DNA from: Streptomyces sp. rh34
GTDB lineage: Bacteria; Actinomycetota; Actinomycetes; Streptomycetales; Streptomycetaceae
Direction of reading: 5' to 3'
Length of the DNA: 64,000 nt
NCBI RefSeq assembly: GCF_002551245.1
Contig: NZ_NTGZ01000001.1
Location: 113,951 to 177,950, forward strand
Shown in pieces: positions 27,797 to 41,139 of the stretch. The notes beneath the pieces were generated by a model. The model made no database searches, was not told the origin of the DNA, and saw nothing but the letters and a program-made list of their open reading frames with translations. Every line of letters starts with the position of its first letter. Position 1 is the first letter of the stretch. Position numbers and translations under genes: made by a program.

Positions 27797-27842
27797 TCCC
27801 GGCATCCCCCGGCTGATCGGGGGACGTATCCGCGGCAGTTTC

Positions 27843-27876
27843 CGGCGGGCCCGCTCGGCGCGGAGCGGGCCCGCCG
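27843..27876 (+). terminator. Hairpin after dnaN
   Basis: Two perfect 14-bp GC-rich arms (27843-27856, 27863-27876) surround a 6-base loop, 47 bp after the dnaN stop. No T-run follows. Confidence 0.6.
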
Positions 27877-27957
27877 CGCTGTCCCCGGCCGGGCGTAGGC
27901 TCGGTCCTGGGCGCAAACGCCCCGACGCTTATCGCCACGACGCTTAAGGAATCTCTG

Positions 27958-28842
27958 ATGGAGCTCGGTCTCGTCGGCCTCGGCAAGATGGGCGGCAACA
28001 TGCGCGAGCGCATCCGCCGCGCAGGCCACACCGTCATCGGTTACGACCGCAACCCGGATGTCGCCGATGTCCACAGTCTCGAAGAGCTTGTGGGCAAGCT
28101 GAAGGGCCCGCGGGTCGTCTGGGTCATGGTCCCGGCCGGTGCCGCGACCCAGTCCACGATCGACGAGCTCGCCGAGCTGCTCTCGCCCGGCGACGTCGTC
28201 GTCGACGGCGGGAACTCACGGTGGACCGACGACGAGAAGCACGCCGCCGAGCTGGGCCTCAAGGACATCGGCTTCGTCGACTGCGGCGTCTCCGGCGGGG
28301 TCTGGGGCCTGAAGAACGGCTACGCCCTGATGTACGGCGGCGCCGAGGAGAACGTGGCGAAGGTCCAGCCGATCTTCGACGCGCTGAAGCCCGAGGGCGA
28401 CTTCGGCTCCGTCCACGCGGGCAAGGTCGGCGCCGGCCACTTCGCGAAGATGGTCCACAACGGCATCGAGTACGCCATGATGCAGGCCTACGCCGAGGGC
28501 TGGGAGCTGCTGGAGAAGGTCGACTCCGTCACCGACGTGCGTGAGGTCTTCCGCTCCTGGCAGGAGGGCACGGTCATCCGTTCCTGGCTGCTCGACCTCG
28601 CGGTCAACGCGCTCGACGACGACGAGCACCTGGAGAAGCTCCGGGGCTTCGCCGCCGACTCGGGCGAGGGCCGCTGGACGGTGGAGGCCGCGATCGACAA
28701 CGCGGTGCCGCTGCCCGCGATCACGGCGTCGCTGTTCGCGCGGTTCGCCTCGCGCCAGGACGACTCGCCGCAGATGAAGATGATCGCCGCGCTGCGCAAC
28801 CAGTTCGGCGGGCACGCGGTGGAGTCCAAGTCCGAGAACTGA
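27958..28842 (+). CDS. gnd: 6-Phosphogluconate dehydrogenase (decarboxylating), short form
   Basis: The enzyme oxidises 6-phosphogluconate to ribulose-5-phosphate and CO2 in the pentose phosphate route. The 294-residue protein is the short GntZ/YqeC type, often NAD-linked, not the 470-residue Gnd. Motifs are [41 protein letters not shown] and [20 protein letters not shown] with the catalytic Lys. It sits between dnaN and recF, as in other Streptomyces, interrupting the usual dnaN-recF pair. The ATG follows AAGGAA. Confidence 0.95.
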   Translation: MELGLVGLGKMGGNMRERIRRAGHTVIGYDRNPDVADVHSLEELVGKLKGPRVVWVMVPAGAATQSTIDELAELLSPGDVVVDGGNSRWTDDEKHAAELGLKDIGFVDCGVSGGVWGLKNGYALMYGGAEENVAKVQPIFDALKPEGDFGSVHAGKVGAGHFAKMVHNGIEYAMMQAYAEGWELLEKVDSVTDVREVFRSWQEGTVIRSWLLDLAVNALDDDEHLEKLRGFAADSGEGRWTVEAAIDNAVPLPAITASLFARFASRQDDSPQMKMIAALRNQFGGHAVESKSEN

Positions 28843-28909
28843 TCGGACCGCCGGCGACGTGTCGGCGGCGCAACAACCTGCGAAGCACCAACGGGAGAGG
28901 TCGGCCACC

Positions 28910-30040
28910 ATGCACGTCACCCATCTCTCGTTGGCCGACTTCCGCTCGTACGCCCGGGTCGAGGTCCCTCTCGACCCGGGCGTCACCGCGTTCGTGGGCC
29001 CCAACGGGCAGGGCAAGACCAACCTCGTCGAGGCCGTCGGCTATCTCGCCACCCTCGGCAGCCACCGGGTCTCCTCGGACGCCCCGCTGGTGCGGATGGG
29101 AGCGGAGCGGGCGGTGATCCGCGCGGCGGTCACCCAGGGCGAGCGTTCGCAGCTGATCGAGCTGGAGCTGAATCCGGGCCGCGCCAACAGGGCCCGTGTC
29201 AACCGGTCCTCGCAGGTCAGACCACGTGACGTGCTCGGGATCGTACGGACCGTGCTGTTCGCGCCGGAGGACCTGGCCCTGGTCAAGGGCGACCCCGGTG
29301 AGCGGCGGCGGTTCCTGGACGAGCTGATCACGGCGCGTTCGCCCCGGATGGCCGGGGTCCGCTCCGACTACGAGCGGGTGCTGAAGCAGCGCAACACGCT
29401 CCTCAAGTCCGCGGCGATGGCGCGCCGGCACGGTGGCCGCTCGATGGACATGTCCACGCTCGACGTCTGGGACCAGCACCTGGGCCGGGTGGGCGCCGAG
29501 CTGCTCGCGCAGCGCCTCGATCTGATCGCCACGCTCCAGCCGCTGGCCGACAAGGCGTACGGGGACGTCGCGCCGGGTGGCGGTCCGGTGGCGCTGGAGT
29601 ACCGCAGCTCGGTCGGTGAGGACGTGGGTCCCGAGCGCACCCGCGACGAGCTGTACGAGCAGCTGATCGCGGCGCTCGTGGGGGTCCGCAAGCAGGAGAT
29701 CGAGCGGGGTGTGACCCTCGTCGGCCCGCACCGCGACGATCTGGTGCTCGGTCTGCGGGGGATGCCGGCGAAGGGGTACGCGAGTCACGGTGAGTCCTGG
29801 AGCTACGCGCTGGCGCTGCGGCTGGCCTCGTACGAGCTGCTGCGCTCCGAGGGCAACGAGCCGGTGCTGGTGCTCGACGACGTCTTCGCCGAGCTGGACG
29901 CCCGCCGCCGTGAGCGGCTGGCGGAGCTGGTGGCTCCGGGCGAGCAGGTGCTCGTGACGGCCGCGGTGGCCCAGGACGTTCCGGGCGTGCTGGCGGGGGC
30001 ACGGTACGCGGTGACCGCGGGCGAGGTGGAGCGCGTATGA
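28910..30040 (+). CDS. recF: DNA replication and repair protein RecF
   Basis: RecF is an SMC-like ATPase that loads RecA at gaps with RecOR. The 376-residue protein has [20 protein letters not shown], Walker [21 protein letters not shown], the signature stretch around [20 protein letters not shown] and Walker [13 protein letters not shown]. The ATG at 28910 follows GGGAGAGG. The stop overlaps the dciA start (ATGA), so both are coupled. Confidence 0.97.
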   Translation: MHVTHLSLADFRSYARVEVPLDPGVTAFVGPNGQGKTNLVEAVGYLATLGSHRVSSDAPLVRMGAERAVIRAAVTQGERSQLIELELNPGRANRARVNRSSQVRPRDVLGIVRTVLFAPEDLALVKGDPGERRRFLDELITARSPRMAGVRSDYERVLKQRNTLLKSAAMARRHGGRSMDMSTLDVWDQHLGRVGAELLAQRLDLIATLQPLADKAYGDVAPGGGPVALEYRSSVGEDVGPERTRDELYEQLIAALVGVRKQEIERGVTLVGPHRDDLVLGLRGMPAKGYASHGESWSYALALRLASYELLRSEGNEPVLVLDDVFAELDARRRERLAELVAPGEQVLVTAAVAQDVPGVLAGARYAVTAGEVERV

Positions 30041-30756
30041 CCGGCCGGGGCGAGCGCGGGGCGGGCCGACGGGGCTCGGCCTCCCGCGCGGGCGGTACGG
30101 GAGCGGCTCGCGCGAAAGGCGCGGGCCGGGCCGGTGGACCGGGTGGGGCGGGAGAGGCATTGCCGGATCCTGCCGCTTCCGGGGCTTCCTCAGGGCCCTC
30201 CTCCTCCGGGACCTCGTCAGGGGCGTCTCCAGGGGTGTCGAAGCCGCCCGAGGTGACCGGCGTGGATCTCGCCCGGGTCGCGTTGCGGGCGGCGAAGGAG
30301 CAGGCCAGGGCACGGGGTGCGGCGGCGCAGCAGAAGAAGCAGGCCCGGCGCGGCGGCGGGCTGCGCTCGGGCGCCCGGTCGGACGGCCGGGACCCGCAGC
30401 CGCTGGGCTCCGCGATCAACCGGCTGATCACCGAGCGGGGCTGGGAGACGCCCGCGGCGGTCGGCGGGGTGATGGGGCGGTGGCCGCAGATCGTCGGCGA
30501 CGATCTGGCGAATCACTGCGTACCTCTGCGGTACGACGACGATCCGGACGCCCGGGTGCTGACCGTGAGCTGCGACTCGACGGCGTGGGCGACGCAGCTG
30601 CGGCTGCTGGCTCCGCAGCTGGTGGCCCGGCTGAACGCGGATCTGGGGCAGGGCACCGTACGGATGATCAAGGTGGTCGGGCCGGGGGGCCCGGAGCGCC
30701 GGTTCGGGCCGTTGCGGGCACCCGGCAGCAAGGGGTCGGGCGACACCTACGGGTGA
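30037..30756 (+). CDS. dciA: DUF721 protein, DciA-type replicative helicase loader
   Basis: The 239-residue protein has a low-complexity Gly/Ala/Ser/Arg N-terminal half and a C-terminal DUF721 domain ([50 protein letters not shown]). DUF721/DciA proteins help load the DnaB helicase in bacteria without DnaC or DnaI, and the actinobacterial homologue sits beside recF. The ATG overlaps the recF stop by 4 bp. The helicase-loading role is known for the family and inferred here. Confidence 0.9.
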   Translation: MTGRGERGAGRRGSASRAGGTGAARAKGAGRAGGPGGAGEALPDPAASGASSGPSSSGTSSGASPGVSKPPEVTGVDLARVALRAAKEQARARGAAAQQKKQARRGGGLRSGARSDGRDPQPLGSAINRLITERGWETPAAVGGVMGRWPQIVGDDLANHCVPLRYDDDPDARVLTVSCDSTAWATQLRLLAPQLVARLNADLGQGTVRMIKVVGPGGPERRFGPLRAPGSKGSGDTYG

Positions 30757-33273
<2,517 letters not shown>

Positions 33274-33320
33274 GTCGGCCGTACCAGCGACGCCGCAGCT
33301 CGAAAGGACTTTGACCAGCA

Positions 33321-35960
<2,640 letters not shown>

Positions 35961-35963
35961 AGC

Positions 35964-36677
35964 GTGAGTGGAGCCACGGGCGCCGGTTCGGCCGCTTCCG
36001 GAGCTGGAGCGAACGGTGCCCGTGGCCCTGCCACGGACTCCCAAGGGGGCACTGTGACGGACACACGAGGGCCTCAGCCCCAGTACGAGGGTTACGCGAC
36101 CGGGCCCCTGCCCGGTGAGCGTGAGCCCGCACCGGGGCCGTCGGGGCCGTACCACCCGCCCCAGGCGTACCAGGCGCCCGGTGGCGGCACCCAGGGCGGC
36201 CAGCCGCGCCCCGGACAGCCGGCCGATGGCACGTTGGGCGGTGCGCAGGGCGTGGGCGGCGTTCAGGCGGCGCGCAAGCCGCGCACGGGGGCGCGGACCA
36301 CTCCGCGTACCCGCAAGGCCCGCCTGCGGGTGGCCAAGGCCGACCCGTGGTCGGTGATGAAGGTCAGCTTCCTGCTGTCGATCGCGCTGGGCATCTGCAC
36401 GGTGGTGGCGTCGGCGGTGCTGTGGATGGTCATGGACGCGATGGGCGTCTTCGAGACCGTCGGCGGCACGATCAGCGAGGCCACCGGCTCGAACGAGAGC
36501 AACGGCTTCGATCTGCAGTCGTTCCTGTCGCTGCCGCGCGTGCTCATCTTCACCTCGGTCATCGCCGTGATCGACGTGGTGCTGGCCACCGCGCTGGCGA
36601 CGCTGGGCGCCTTCATCTACAACCTGTCGGCGGGCTTCGTGGGAGGCGTGGAGCTCACGCTGGCCGAGGACGAGTAG
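35964..36677 (+). CDS. DUF3566 membrane protein
   Basis: The 237-residue protein has a long Gly/Pro-rich cytoplasmic N-terminus and a C-terminal domain with two membrane helices (SFLLSIALGICTVVASAVLW and RVLIFTSVIAVIDVVLATAL), the DUF3566 pattern. Mycobacterial Rv0007, also directly after gyrA, is the counterpart. The biochemical function is unknown. The GTG begins 4 bp after the gyrA stop, so it is the third gene of the gyrB-gyrA transcription unit. Confidence 0.9.
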   Translation: MSGATGAGSAASGAGANGARGPATDSQGGTVTDTRGPQPQYEGYATGPLPGEREPAPGPSGPYHPPQAYQAPGGGTQGGQPRPGQPADGTLGGAQGVGGVQAARKPRTGARTTPRTRKARLRVAKADPWSVMKVSFLLSIALGICTVVASAVLWMVMDAMGVFETVGGTISEATGSNESNGFDLQSFLSLPRVLIFTSVIAVIDVVLATALATLGAFIYNLSAGFVGGVELTLAEDE

Positions 36678-36748
36678 CGCGCCGGGTATCGATTTTGGGA
36701 CTGGCCCCGACGTGCGCTAATCTTCAGAAGTCAGCGCGACAGCGCGGC

Positions 36749-36825
36749 GGGGCTATAGCTCAGTTGGTTAGAGCGCATCCCTGATAAGGATGAGGCCACA
36801 GGTTCAAATCCTGTTAGCCCCACCA
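36749..36825 (+). tRNA. tRNA-Ile (GAT)
   Basis: The complete 77-base cloverleaf has acceptor GGGGCTA/TAGCCCC, D-arm AGCTCAGTTGGTTAGAGC, anticodon loop CTGATAA with GAT at 36783-36785, T-arm GGTTCAAATCC, and an encoded CCA. Its place after the gyrA operon is usual for actinobacteria. Confidence 0.98.
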
Positions 36826-36830
36826 GCACG

Positions 36831-36862
36831 AAGGCCCCTCACCGGAGACGGTGGGGGGCCTT
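36831..36862 (+). terminator. Terminator of tRNA-Ile
   Basis: The 14-bp arms (36831-36844, 36849-36862) pair with one G-T wobble around GAGA, 5 bp after the tRNA. The stem ends in TTT. Confidence 0.8.
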
Positions 36863-37314
36863 TGCCATGTGCGGCCGGTATCAGGCGTTCAGCGGATCCG
36901 GAGGTGCGGCGGAGCACGGCCTGCGAGTATGTGCGGGCTCGCCCGCCGGTGTGAACCGGACCAGGGGCCCCGGAGTGCGGTGGGCGCCGGGGAGTCGCTT
37001 CCGGGGCTGAGTGGTGGGGGCCGGCCGGGCCGGTGGTGCGGGCGGTCTCCGCGGTTCTCGCTCCAGGTGAGGACCAGACCTGCCGCGCAGAGCCTGGGTG
37101 CCCGAGCCCCGCGGCCGGAGTGCCGGCCCGACTCCTCGTCGCGCGTGAGGCGACTGCGCTCGGTGCGGGAGGTGTTGAGGGAGGGCAGCCCCGGATGGAG
37201 GGCAAGAAGTTGCCGGCCTGACCGCTCAGGGAAAGGCTGAGCCGGACGTCACTGAACGTCAGGGCGCGCGCGGACGGAAACGCGCCGGTCGCGGTGGATG
37301 GAAGGAGCGATGCC
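36863..37314. other. Variable intergenic stretch with a duplicated gene end
   Basis: No intact gene was seen in these 452 bp. Bases 36945-37054 duplicate the 3' end of the small secreted-protein gene at 38643-39020. The remainder shows frames in both directions without ribosome sites. Confidence 0.55.
36945..37054 (-). repeat. Diverged copy of 38595-38725 (gene-end fragment)
   Basis: It is nearly identical to 38595-38725 apart from a 21-base gap (holding the stop codon of the intact gene), one further missing base and a few substitutions. On the minus strand it can be read as RTTGPAGPHHSAPE, against RTTGPAGSHHSAPE in the intact gene. No 5' half of the gene is present here. Confidence 0.75.
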
Positions 37315-37609
37315 ATGAGGGTCATGCTGAGAGCTCATATGGACACACAGATCGCGAATGAAGCGATCAAGAGCGGCACAATGCCGAAGCTCATGCAGGC
37401 GATGACGGAACGGCTCAAGCCAGGCGGCCTACTTCGGGCCCAGCGAGGGCGGACGGTGCTGCACCTTCGTCTTCGACATGCAGGACAGTTCGCTGCTGCC
37501 CACCATCGGGGAGCCGCTCTTCGAGGGACTCGGCGCGAAGATCGAGATCCAGCCGGTAATGAACAGCGAAGACCTGCGGAAGGGCCTTGCCGCACTGCAG
37601 CAGGGCTGA
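37315..37609 (+). pseudogene. Frameshifted small conserved protein gene
   Basis: The ATG at 37315 with GGAAGGAG upstream opens MRVMLRAHMDTQIANEAIKS and continues to ERLKP (to 37422). From 37424 the sensible frame continues one base out of phase: AAYFGPSEGGRCCTFVFDMQ, then DSSLLPTIGEPLFEGLGAKI, ending KGLAALQQG and TGA at 37609. Joining the halves needs two inserted bases (a Glu codon reduced to G) and restores a protein of about 98 residues. The family is one I recall from actinobacteria but cannot name. It could be a real inactivation or a sequencing error. Confidence 0.75.
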
Positions 37610-37714
37610 ACGGTTCGGCCGCCCGCAGCGCTCGGACCGGTGACCCGGAGTCGCGACGCATCCGTGGATCGGGATCCACGTACGGCGTTCACCTCCTGCC
37701 GGCCCCCAGAACGA

Positions 37715-37744
37715 AGACCCCTGGTCACCCATGGCCGGGGGTCT
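37715..37744. terminator. Hairpin downstream of the lipoprotein gene
   Basis: AGACCCC (37715-37721) pairs with GGGGTCT (within 37737-37744), with ATGGCC/GGTCAC material in the loop. It lies between convergent genes, 35 bp after the lipoprotein stop. Confidence 0.55.
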
Positions 37745-37778
37745 CGCGTCGGTGGGACCGGGCGAGGCCGGCCCGTTC

Positions 37779-38474
37779 TCAGTCCGATGAATCGAGCTGG
37801 ACCAGGTAGCCGGGCTCGACTCCGTCGATGGTCTCCAGCAAGTGGTCGGACGCGACCCAGACCGTCGTGGGCCTGTCGGCGGCCGGTATCTGGAAGACGC
37901 CGTGCATCGGGCCCTTGCTTCCAGGGTTGATACCGGCGGACGGGTCAGCCTTGCCCTGGTCGGACCAGTACTGCGCGTAGTGGCTCGCGAGTTCGTTGTC
38001 GCTCTCGGTCGGGCTGTACGCGATGTCGCCGACGTTGAGCGTGGTCGCTCCGTCCGCGCTCCAGTCGGCCTCGCTCTTTCCGACGTTCAGCACCTCCATG
38101 GTGACCACGCAGTACTGCTTGCCCTCCTCGGGCGTGGGAGCGGGCGTCGGCTCGGTCACGAAGTCGGACGCGTGCGCGAGGACCTTCGGGTCCAGGGGGT
38201 CGCCGCATCGGACCTCGTCGACGGTCACCTCGAACTCGTCCAGCTTGGGCGTGTCCGAGTACGTGATGGTCAGCTTGAACGGCTCCCCGGTCCGGGGCCT
38301 GCCCAGGATCTCCGCGCCCGGCGGTGCGCCGTCGTCCGGGCTGCTGGTCGCCGCCGCCGGTACGGCGCTGCCCGGGCTCGACGCCGTACCGGTGGAGGCC
38401 GAGGAGCAGGCCGTGAGCGTGAGGAGCGCGACGGCGGTCCCGAAGGCCGCGAAGGTGGTGCCACGAGAGCTCAT
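37779..38474 (-). CDS. Secreted lipoprotein, DUF4352-like
   Basis: The 231-residue protein has a lipoprotein signal (SSRGTTFAAFGTAVALLTLT then AC), with lipobox LTAC placing the modified Cys near residue 23. A Ser/Ala/Thr linker and a beta-rich domain (KLTITYSDTPKLDEFEVTVD ... YCVVTMEVLNVGKSEADWSA) follow, resembling DUF4352/telokin-like Ig folds. The ligand is unknown. The ATG at 38474 follows AAAGGA; the frame extends upstream without a better start. Confidence 0.82.
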   Translation of the reverse strand: MSSRGTTFAAFGTAVALLTLTACSSASTGTASSPGSAVPAAATSSPDDGAPPGAEILGRPRTGEPFKLTITYSDTPKLDEFEVTVDEVRCGDPLDPKVLAHASDFVTEPTPAPTPEEGKQYCVVTMEVLNVGKSEADWSADGATTLNVGDIAYSPTESDNELASHYAQYWSDQGKADPSAGINPGSKGPMHGVFQIPAADRPTTVWVASDHLLETIDGVEPGYLVQLDSSD

Positions 38475-38594
38475 CGAACGGTCCTTTCGGCGGTGCGCCG
38501 GACCCTTCCATGGTCGTCCGGCGCACCGCGGACCGCTCGCCGGCGGTTCTGACGCGTCGTTCGGGACGGCCCCGGGCACACGGAAGGGCCCCCG

Positions 38595-38725
38595 GCCGGT
38601 GTGAACCGGACCAGGGGCCCCGGAGTGCGGTGGGCGCCGGGATCAGGGGGGTGGCGCCGGGGAGTCGCCTTCCGGGGCTGAGTGGTGGGAGCCGGCCGGG
38701 CCGGTCGTGCGGCCGGTCTCCGCGG
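38595..38725 (-). repeat. Source copy of the 36945-37054 duplicate
   Basis: It covers the last 83 bases and the downstream flank of the 38643-39020 gene, including the hairpin-forming CCGGTGTGAACCGG. It is the copy with the stop codon and open frame intact. Confidence 0.7.
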
Positions 38726-39020
38726 GGTCGAGCGACAGGTGCCGGGTGGCCGGGGAGGAGCCGTGGGCCTCGGCGCGGATGCGCTGCTTCATCGTGGGCG
38801 GAAGGGCCCGGTCACGCGGAAGGGTCCATCGGACCGAGGGGGCGATCGGAGTTGCCGCGGTGGCGGCCGTGTGCTCCTGGGTCGTGGCGCTCGGCTGCGC
38901 TGCGGCGTTCGTGGCGTTCGCGGCGTTCGCCGTGGCGGTGGCGAGGCCCAGCGACGCCAGGAGGGCGAAGAAGGCGGTGATGAAGGCGGTCCAGAGGTTC
39001 TTGGGCTGGAAGGTGCTCAT
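38643..39020 (-). CDS. Small secreted or membrane-anchored protein (possibly DUF6344)
   Basis: The 125-residue protein begins MSTFQPKNLWTAFITAFFAL then LASLGLATATANAANATNAA, a signal-type helix with possible cleavage after ANA. The rest is Thr/Ala/Pro-rich and polar without recognised motifs; a short conserved-looking patch is TMKQRIRAEAHGSSPATRHL. I believe it matches the Streptomyces family DUF6344, but this is from memory. The ATG at 39020 follows GAGGGG. The 3' end is duplicated at 36945-37054. Confidence 0.7.
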   Translation of the reverse strand: MSTFQPKNLWTAFITAFFALLASLGLATATANAANATNAAAQPSATTQEHTAATAATPIAPSVRWTLPRDRALPPTMKQRIRAEAHGSSPATRHLSLDPAETGRTTGPAGSHHSAPEGDSPAPPP

Positions 39021-39311
39021 GGCCCCTCGCTTTCGGACGGTCCGGTTGCTGACTTCTCCGATCATGTGGATCCGGGCCGTGATTTCGAGGAGCGACGCCC
39101 GCTCTGCGCCGATCTTCAGATGAACACCACTCGTATGGTGCAACCGGAGTGGACAGGCCCTCGTGAGCGGTCGGAAGAGCGCGCCGGGGGGTCGTTCCGG
39201 ACGTCGTCGAGGGGTTGCTCCGGGGTCCCGGGCAGGTCACCGATCGGTATCGGCCGGTGTGTATAGTCGGCGGCAGAAGGCCCTTACGCCAAGGAAAGAC
39301 GAGGTCGCGCG

Positions 39312-39446
39312 GTGAAGAAGCTTCTCCTGGTCGCACTGGCCGCCATCGGCGGGCTCCTCGTGTACCGCCAGATCCAGGCGGATCGCGCCGAGCAGGATCT
39401 GTGGACGGAGGCGACCGACTCCGTGCCCGCAGGTTCGGGTGTGTGA
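39312..39446 (+). CDS. DLW-39 family small membrane protein
   Basis: The 44-residue protein starts MKKLLLVALAAIGGLLVYRQ and continues IQADRAEQDLWTEATDSVPA to GSGV. It has one short hydrophobic helix and the DLW motif that names the actinobacterial DLW-39 family. The function is unknown. The GTG at 39312 lies 46 bp after a -10-like TATAGT (39260-39265), and a strong terminator follows, so it is probably a single-gene transcript. Confidence 0.9.
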   Translation: MKKLLLVALAAIGGLLVYRQIQADRAEQDLWTEATDSVPAGSGV

Positions 39447-39466
39447 GACGGCACAGTCTGTTACGG

Positions 39467-39491
39467 GCCCCGGTCGCTGAGCGGCCGGGGC
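39467..39491 (+). terminator. Terminator of the DLW-39 gene
   Basis: The 11-bp arms (39467-39477, 39481-39491) pair with one G-T wobble around TGA, 20 bp after the stop, and are followed by TTCG. Confidence 0.75.
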
Positions 39492-39768
39492 TTCGTGCTG
39501 TTCGGGGCCCGTTCGCCGGCGTGCGGGCCCTTTGTAGTGCGCGTGTGACGCCCGTACCTCTCTGCCCCTCGGCCTCTTGAGTTCGCTTGAGCACATACAT
39601 AAATTGCTCTGGTGAACCCTGATGGGTGTCGGCGAGGGCGGTAACGCGGACAAGAGGGGCAATGCGGCAGGGGCCGGAGACACCGGCGGTGGGGGCGGGG
39701 CAGGATGGACCGGCATCGCGGCCGGGCGGTCGACGGCACCGGCGCGTGAGGACGACGAGGGGAAGCGC
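39492..39768. other. Region before the secreted protein gene
   Basis: After the DLW-39 terminator, 277 bp remain. An in-frame ATG at 39622 could lengthen the next protein by 49 Gly/Ala-rich residues, but these would precede its signal peptide, so they are more likely leader. No other gene was seen. Confidence 0.5.
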
Positions 39769-41118
39769 GTGAAGAGGCAGCGCAACAGGGGCCGGGTGGT
39801 GGCCGCGGTGCTCGCGGCGATGTGCGCGGTGGCGGCCCTGCCGGGGCAGGCGTACGCGGCCGGCCCCGGGGCGTACGCGTTCGACCCCGACGCGAAGAAC
39901 GTGCAGGGCGCGACGGCGAACGTCGAGGCGTCCGAACTCGACGAGGGCGTCCCGTACCGCAGCACGATCAGGCCGGGCGAGAAGCTCTATTACCGGGTCA
40001 CGCTGGACGATGTCTCCGCCGCCTATGTCTCGGCGGTCGCGGTGCCCGGCGACAGTGGCAAGGTCGCCTACGGCGACGGCATCAACGTCAGTCTCCGGGA
40101 GACCGACGACACCCAGTGCAGTTCGGCGCGGGCGAACTTCGGCGCGGGCGAGTACGCGCGTCCCATCGCAGCGTACGTCTCCCGGACCGTCGAAGAAGGC
40201 AGCACCATCTGCCAGGAGAGCGGCCAGTACGACGTCCTCGTCGAGCGCGAGAGCAAGGACGCCTCCAACACCGACGCCTGGGAACTGGAGTTGCGCTTCC
40301 TTCAGGAGCCGCGGTTGAAGAGCGCGGCGGCCATGCCGACCGACGGGCCCGACAGTTGGCCCTCGGCCCCGGCGAAGCCGCTGACCGGGGAGCAGCGGAA
40401 GCGGTCCGGCGGGGCCGGGTACTCCGAGGCCACCAGCCTGGAGAACGGCCGCTGGCAGGACACGGTCGCCCCGGGGCAGACCCGCTTCTACCGGGTGCCG
40501 GTGGACTGGGGACAGCAGATCCACGCCACCGCCGGGCTCTCCAACAGCACCGGCGACAACAAGGAGTTCGTGGGCAACGCGCTCACCTTGTCGCTGGGCA
40601 ACCCCGCCCAGGGGCATGTCTCCGACGCCACGCTCTCGTATTCCGGAGGGCCCGCTTCCGCGTCCCTGAGGCCGCTGCCGCCGGTGGCCTACCGCAACAG
40701 GTTCGACCCCTCGCCCCAGGTCAGCAGCATGCGCTTCGCGGGCTGGTACTACCTGTCGGTGTCCCTCAGCCCGAAGCTCAAGGAGTCCTACGGCGACGAG
40801 CCGATCCCCTTCGAGCTGGCGGTCCAGGTGAAGAACGACGCCGAGACGTCTCCGTACGAGGGTGACGCCGGGGTCTTCGGCGTCACCGACCAGGACCGGG
40901 AGGTGGCCCGGAAGGGGAAGACCGCCCGGGAGGCCGCGCAGAGCGGTCCGATGACGGTGGTCGCCGCGGCCGGTATCGGTACGGGGTCCGTGCTGGTGCT
41001 CGGGCTGGGCGTCTGGACGCTGCTGGCCCGCCGTCGCGCCGCCGGGGCCCCGGCCTCCGGTTCGCCGGCCGTCGGTTCGCCGGCCGGTGGGGGCCACCAG
41101 CCGCCGCAGGGCCGGTAG
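39769..41118 (+). CDS. Secreted protein with C-terminal membrane anchor, unknown function
   Basis: The 449-residue protein has a signal peptide (KRQRNRGRVVAAVLAAMCAV ... GQAYA), a large outer region and one C-terminal helix (MTVVAAAGIGTGSVLVLGLG) with a short Arg-rich cytoplasmic stop and Gly/Pro tail. Two related segments (YRSTIRPGEKLYYRVTLDDV near residue 55 and WQDTVAPGQTRFYRVPVDWG near residue 230) look like an internal repeat of a beta-sandwich module. No enzyme motif was found. The GTG follows GAGGGGAAG. It converges on a Ser/Thr kinase, 21 bp apart. Confidence 0.8.
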   Translation: MKRQRNRGRVVAAVLAAMCAVAALPGQAYAAGPGAYAFDPDAKNVQGATANVEASELDEGVPYRSTIRPGEKLYYRVTLDDVSAAYVSAVAVPGDSGKVAYGDGINVSLRETDDTQCSSARANFGAGEYARPIAAYVSRTVEEGSTICQESGQYDVLVERESKDASNTDAWELELRFLQEPRLKSAAAMPTDGPDSWPSAPAKPLTGEQRKRSGGAGYSEATSLENGRWQDTVAPGQTRFYRVPVDWGQQIHATAGLSNSTGDNKEFVGNALTLSLGNPAQGHVSDATLSYSGGPASASLRPLPPVAYRNRFDPSPQVSSMRFAGWYYLSVSLSPKLKESYGDEPIPFELAVQVKNDAETSPYEGDAGVFGVTDQDREVARKGKTAREAAQSGPMTVVAAAGIGTGSVLVLGLGVWTLLARRRAAGAPASGSPAVGSPAGGGHQPPQGR

Positions 41119-41139
41119 TCGGCCCGGCGGCGGGAGCGT

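Noticed and set aside
37294..37809. 171-codon frame running through the frameshifted gene
   Set aside because: After 37422 it is the wrong phase; the sensible protein continues in the other frame and stops at 37609.
39622..39768. ATG at 39622 as start of the secreted protein
   Set aside because: It would put 49 Gly/Ala-rich residues before a clear signal peptide; GTG 39769 has the better ribosome site.
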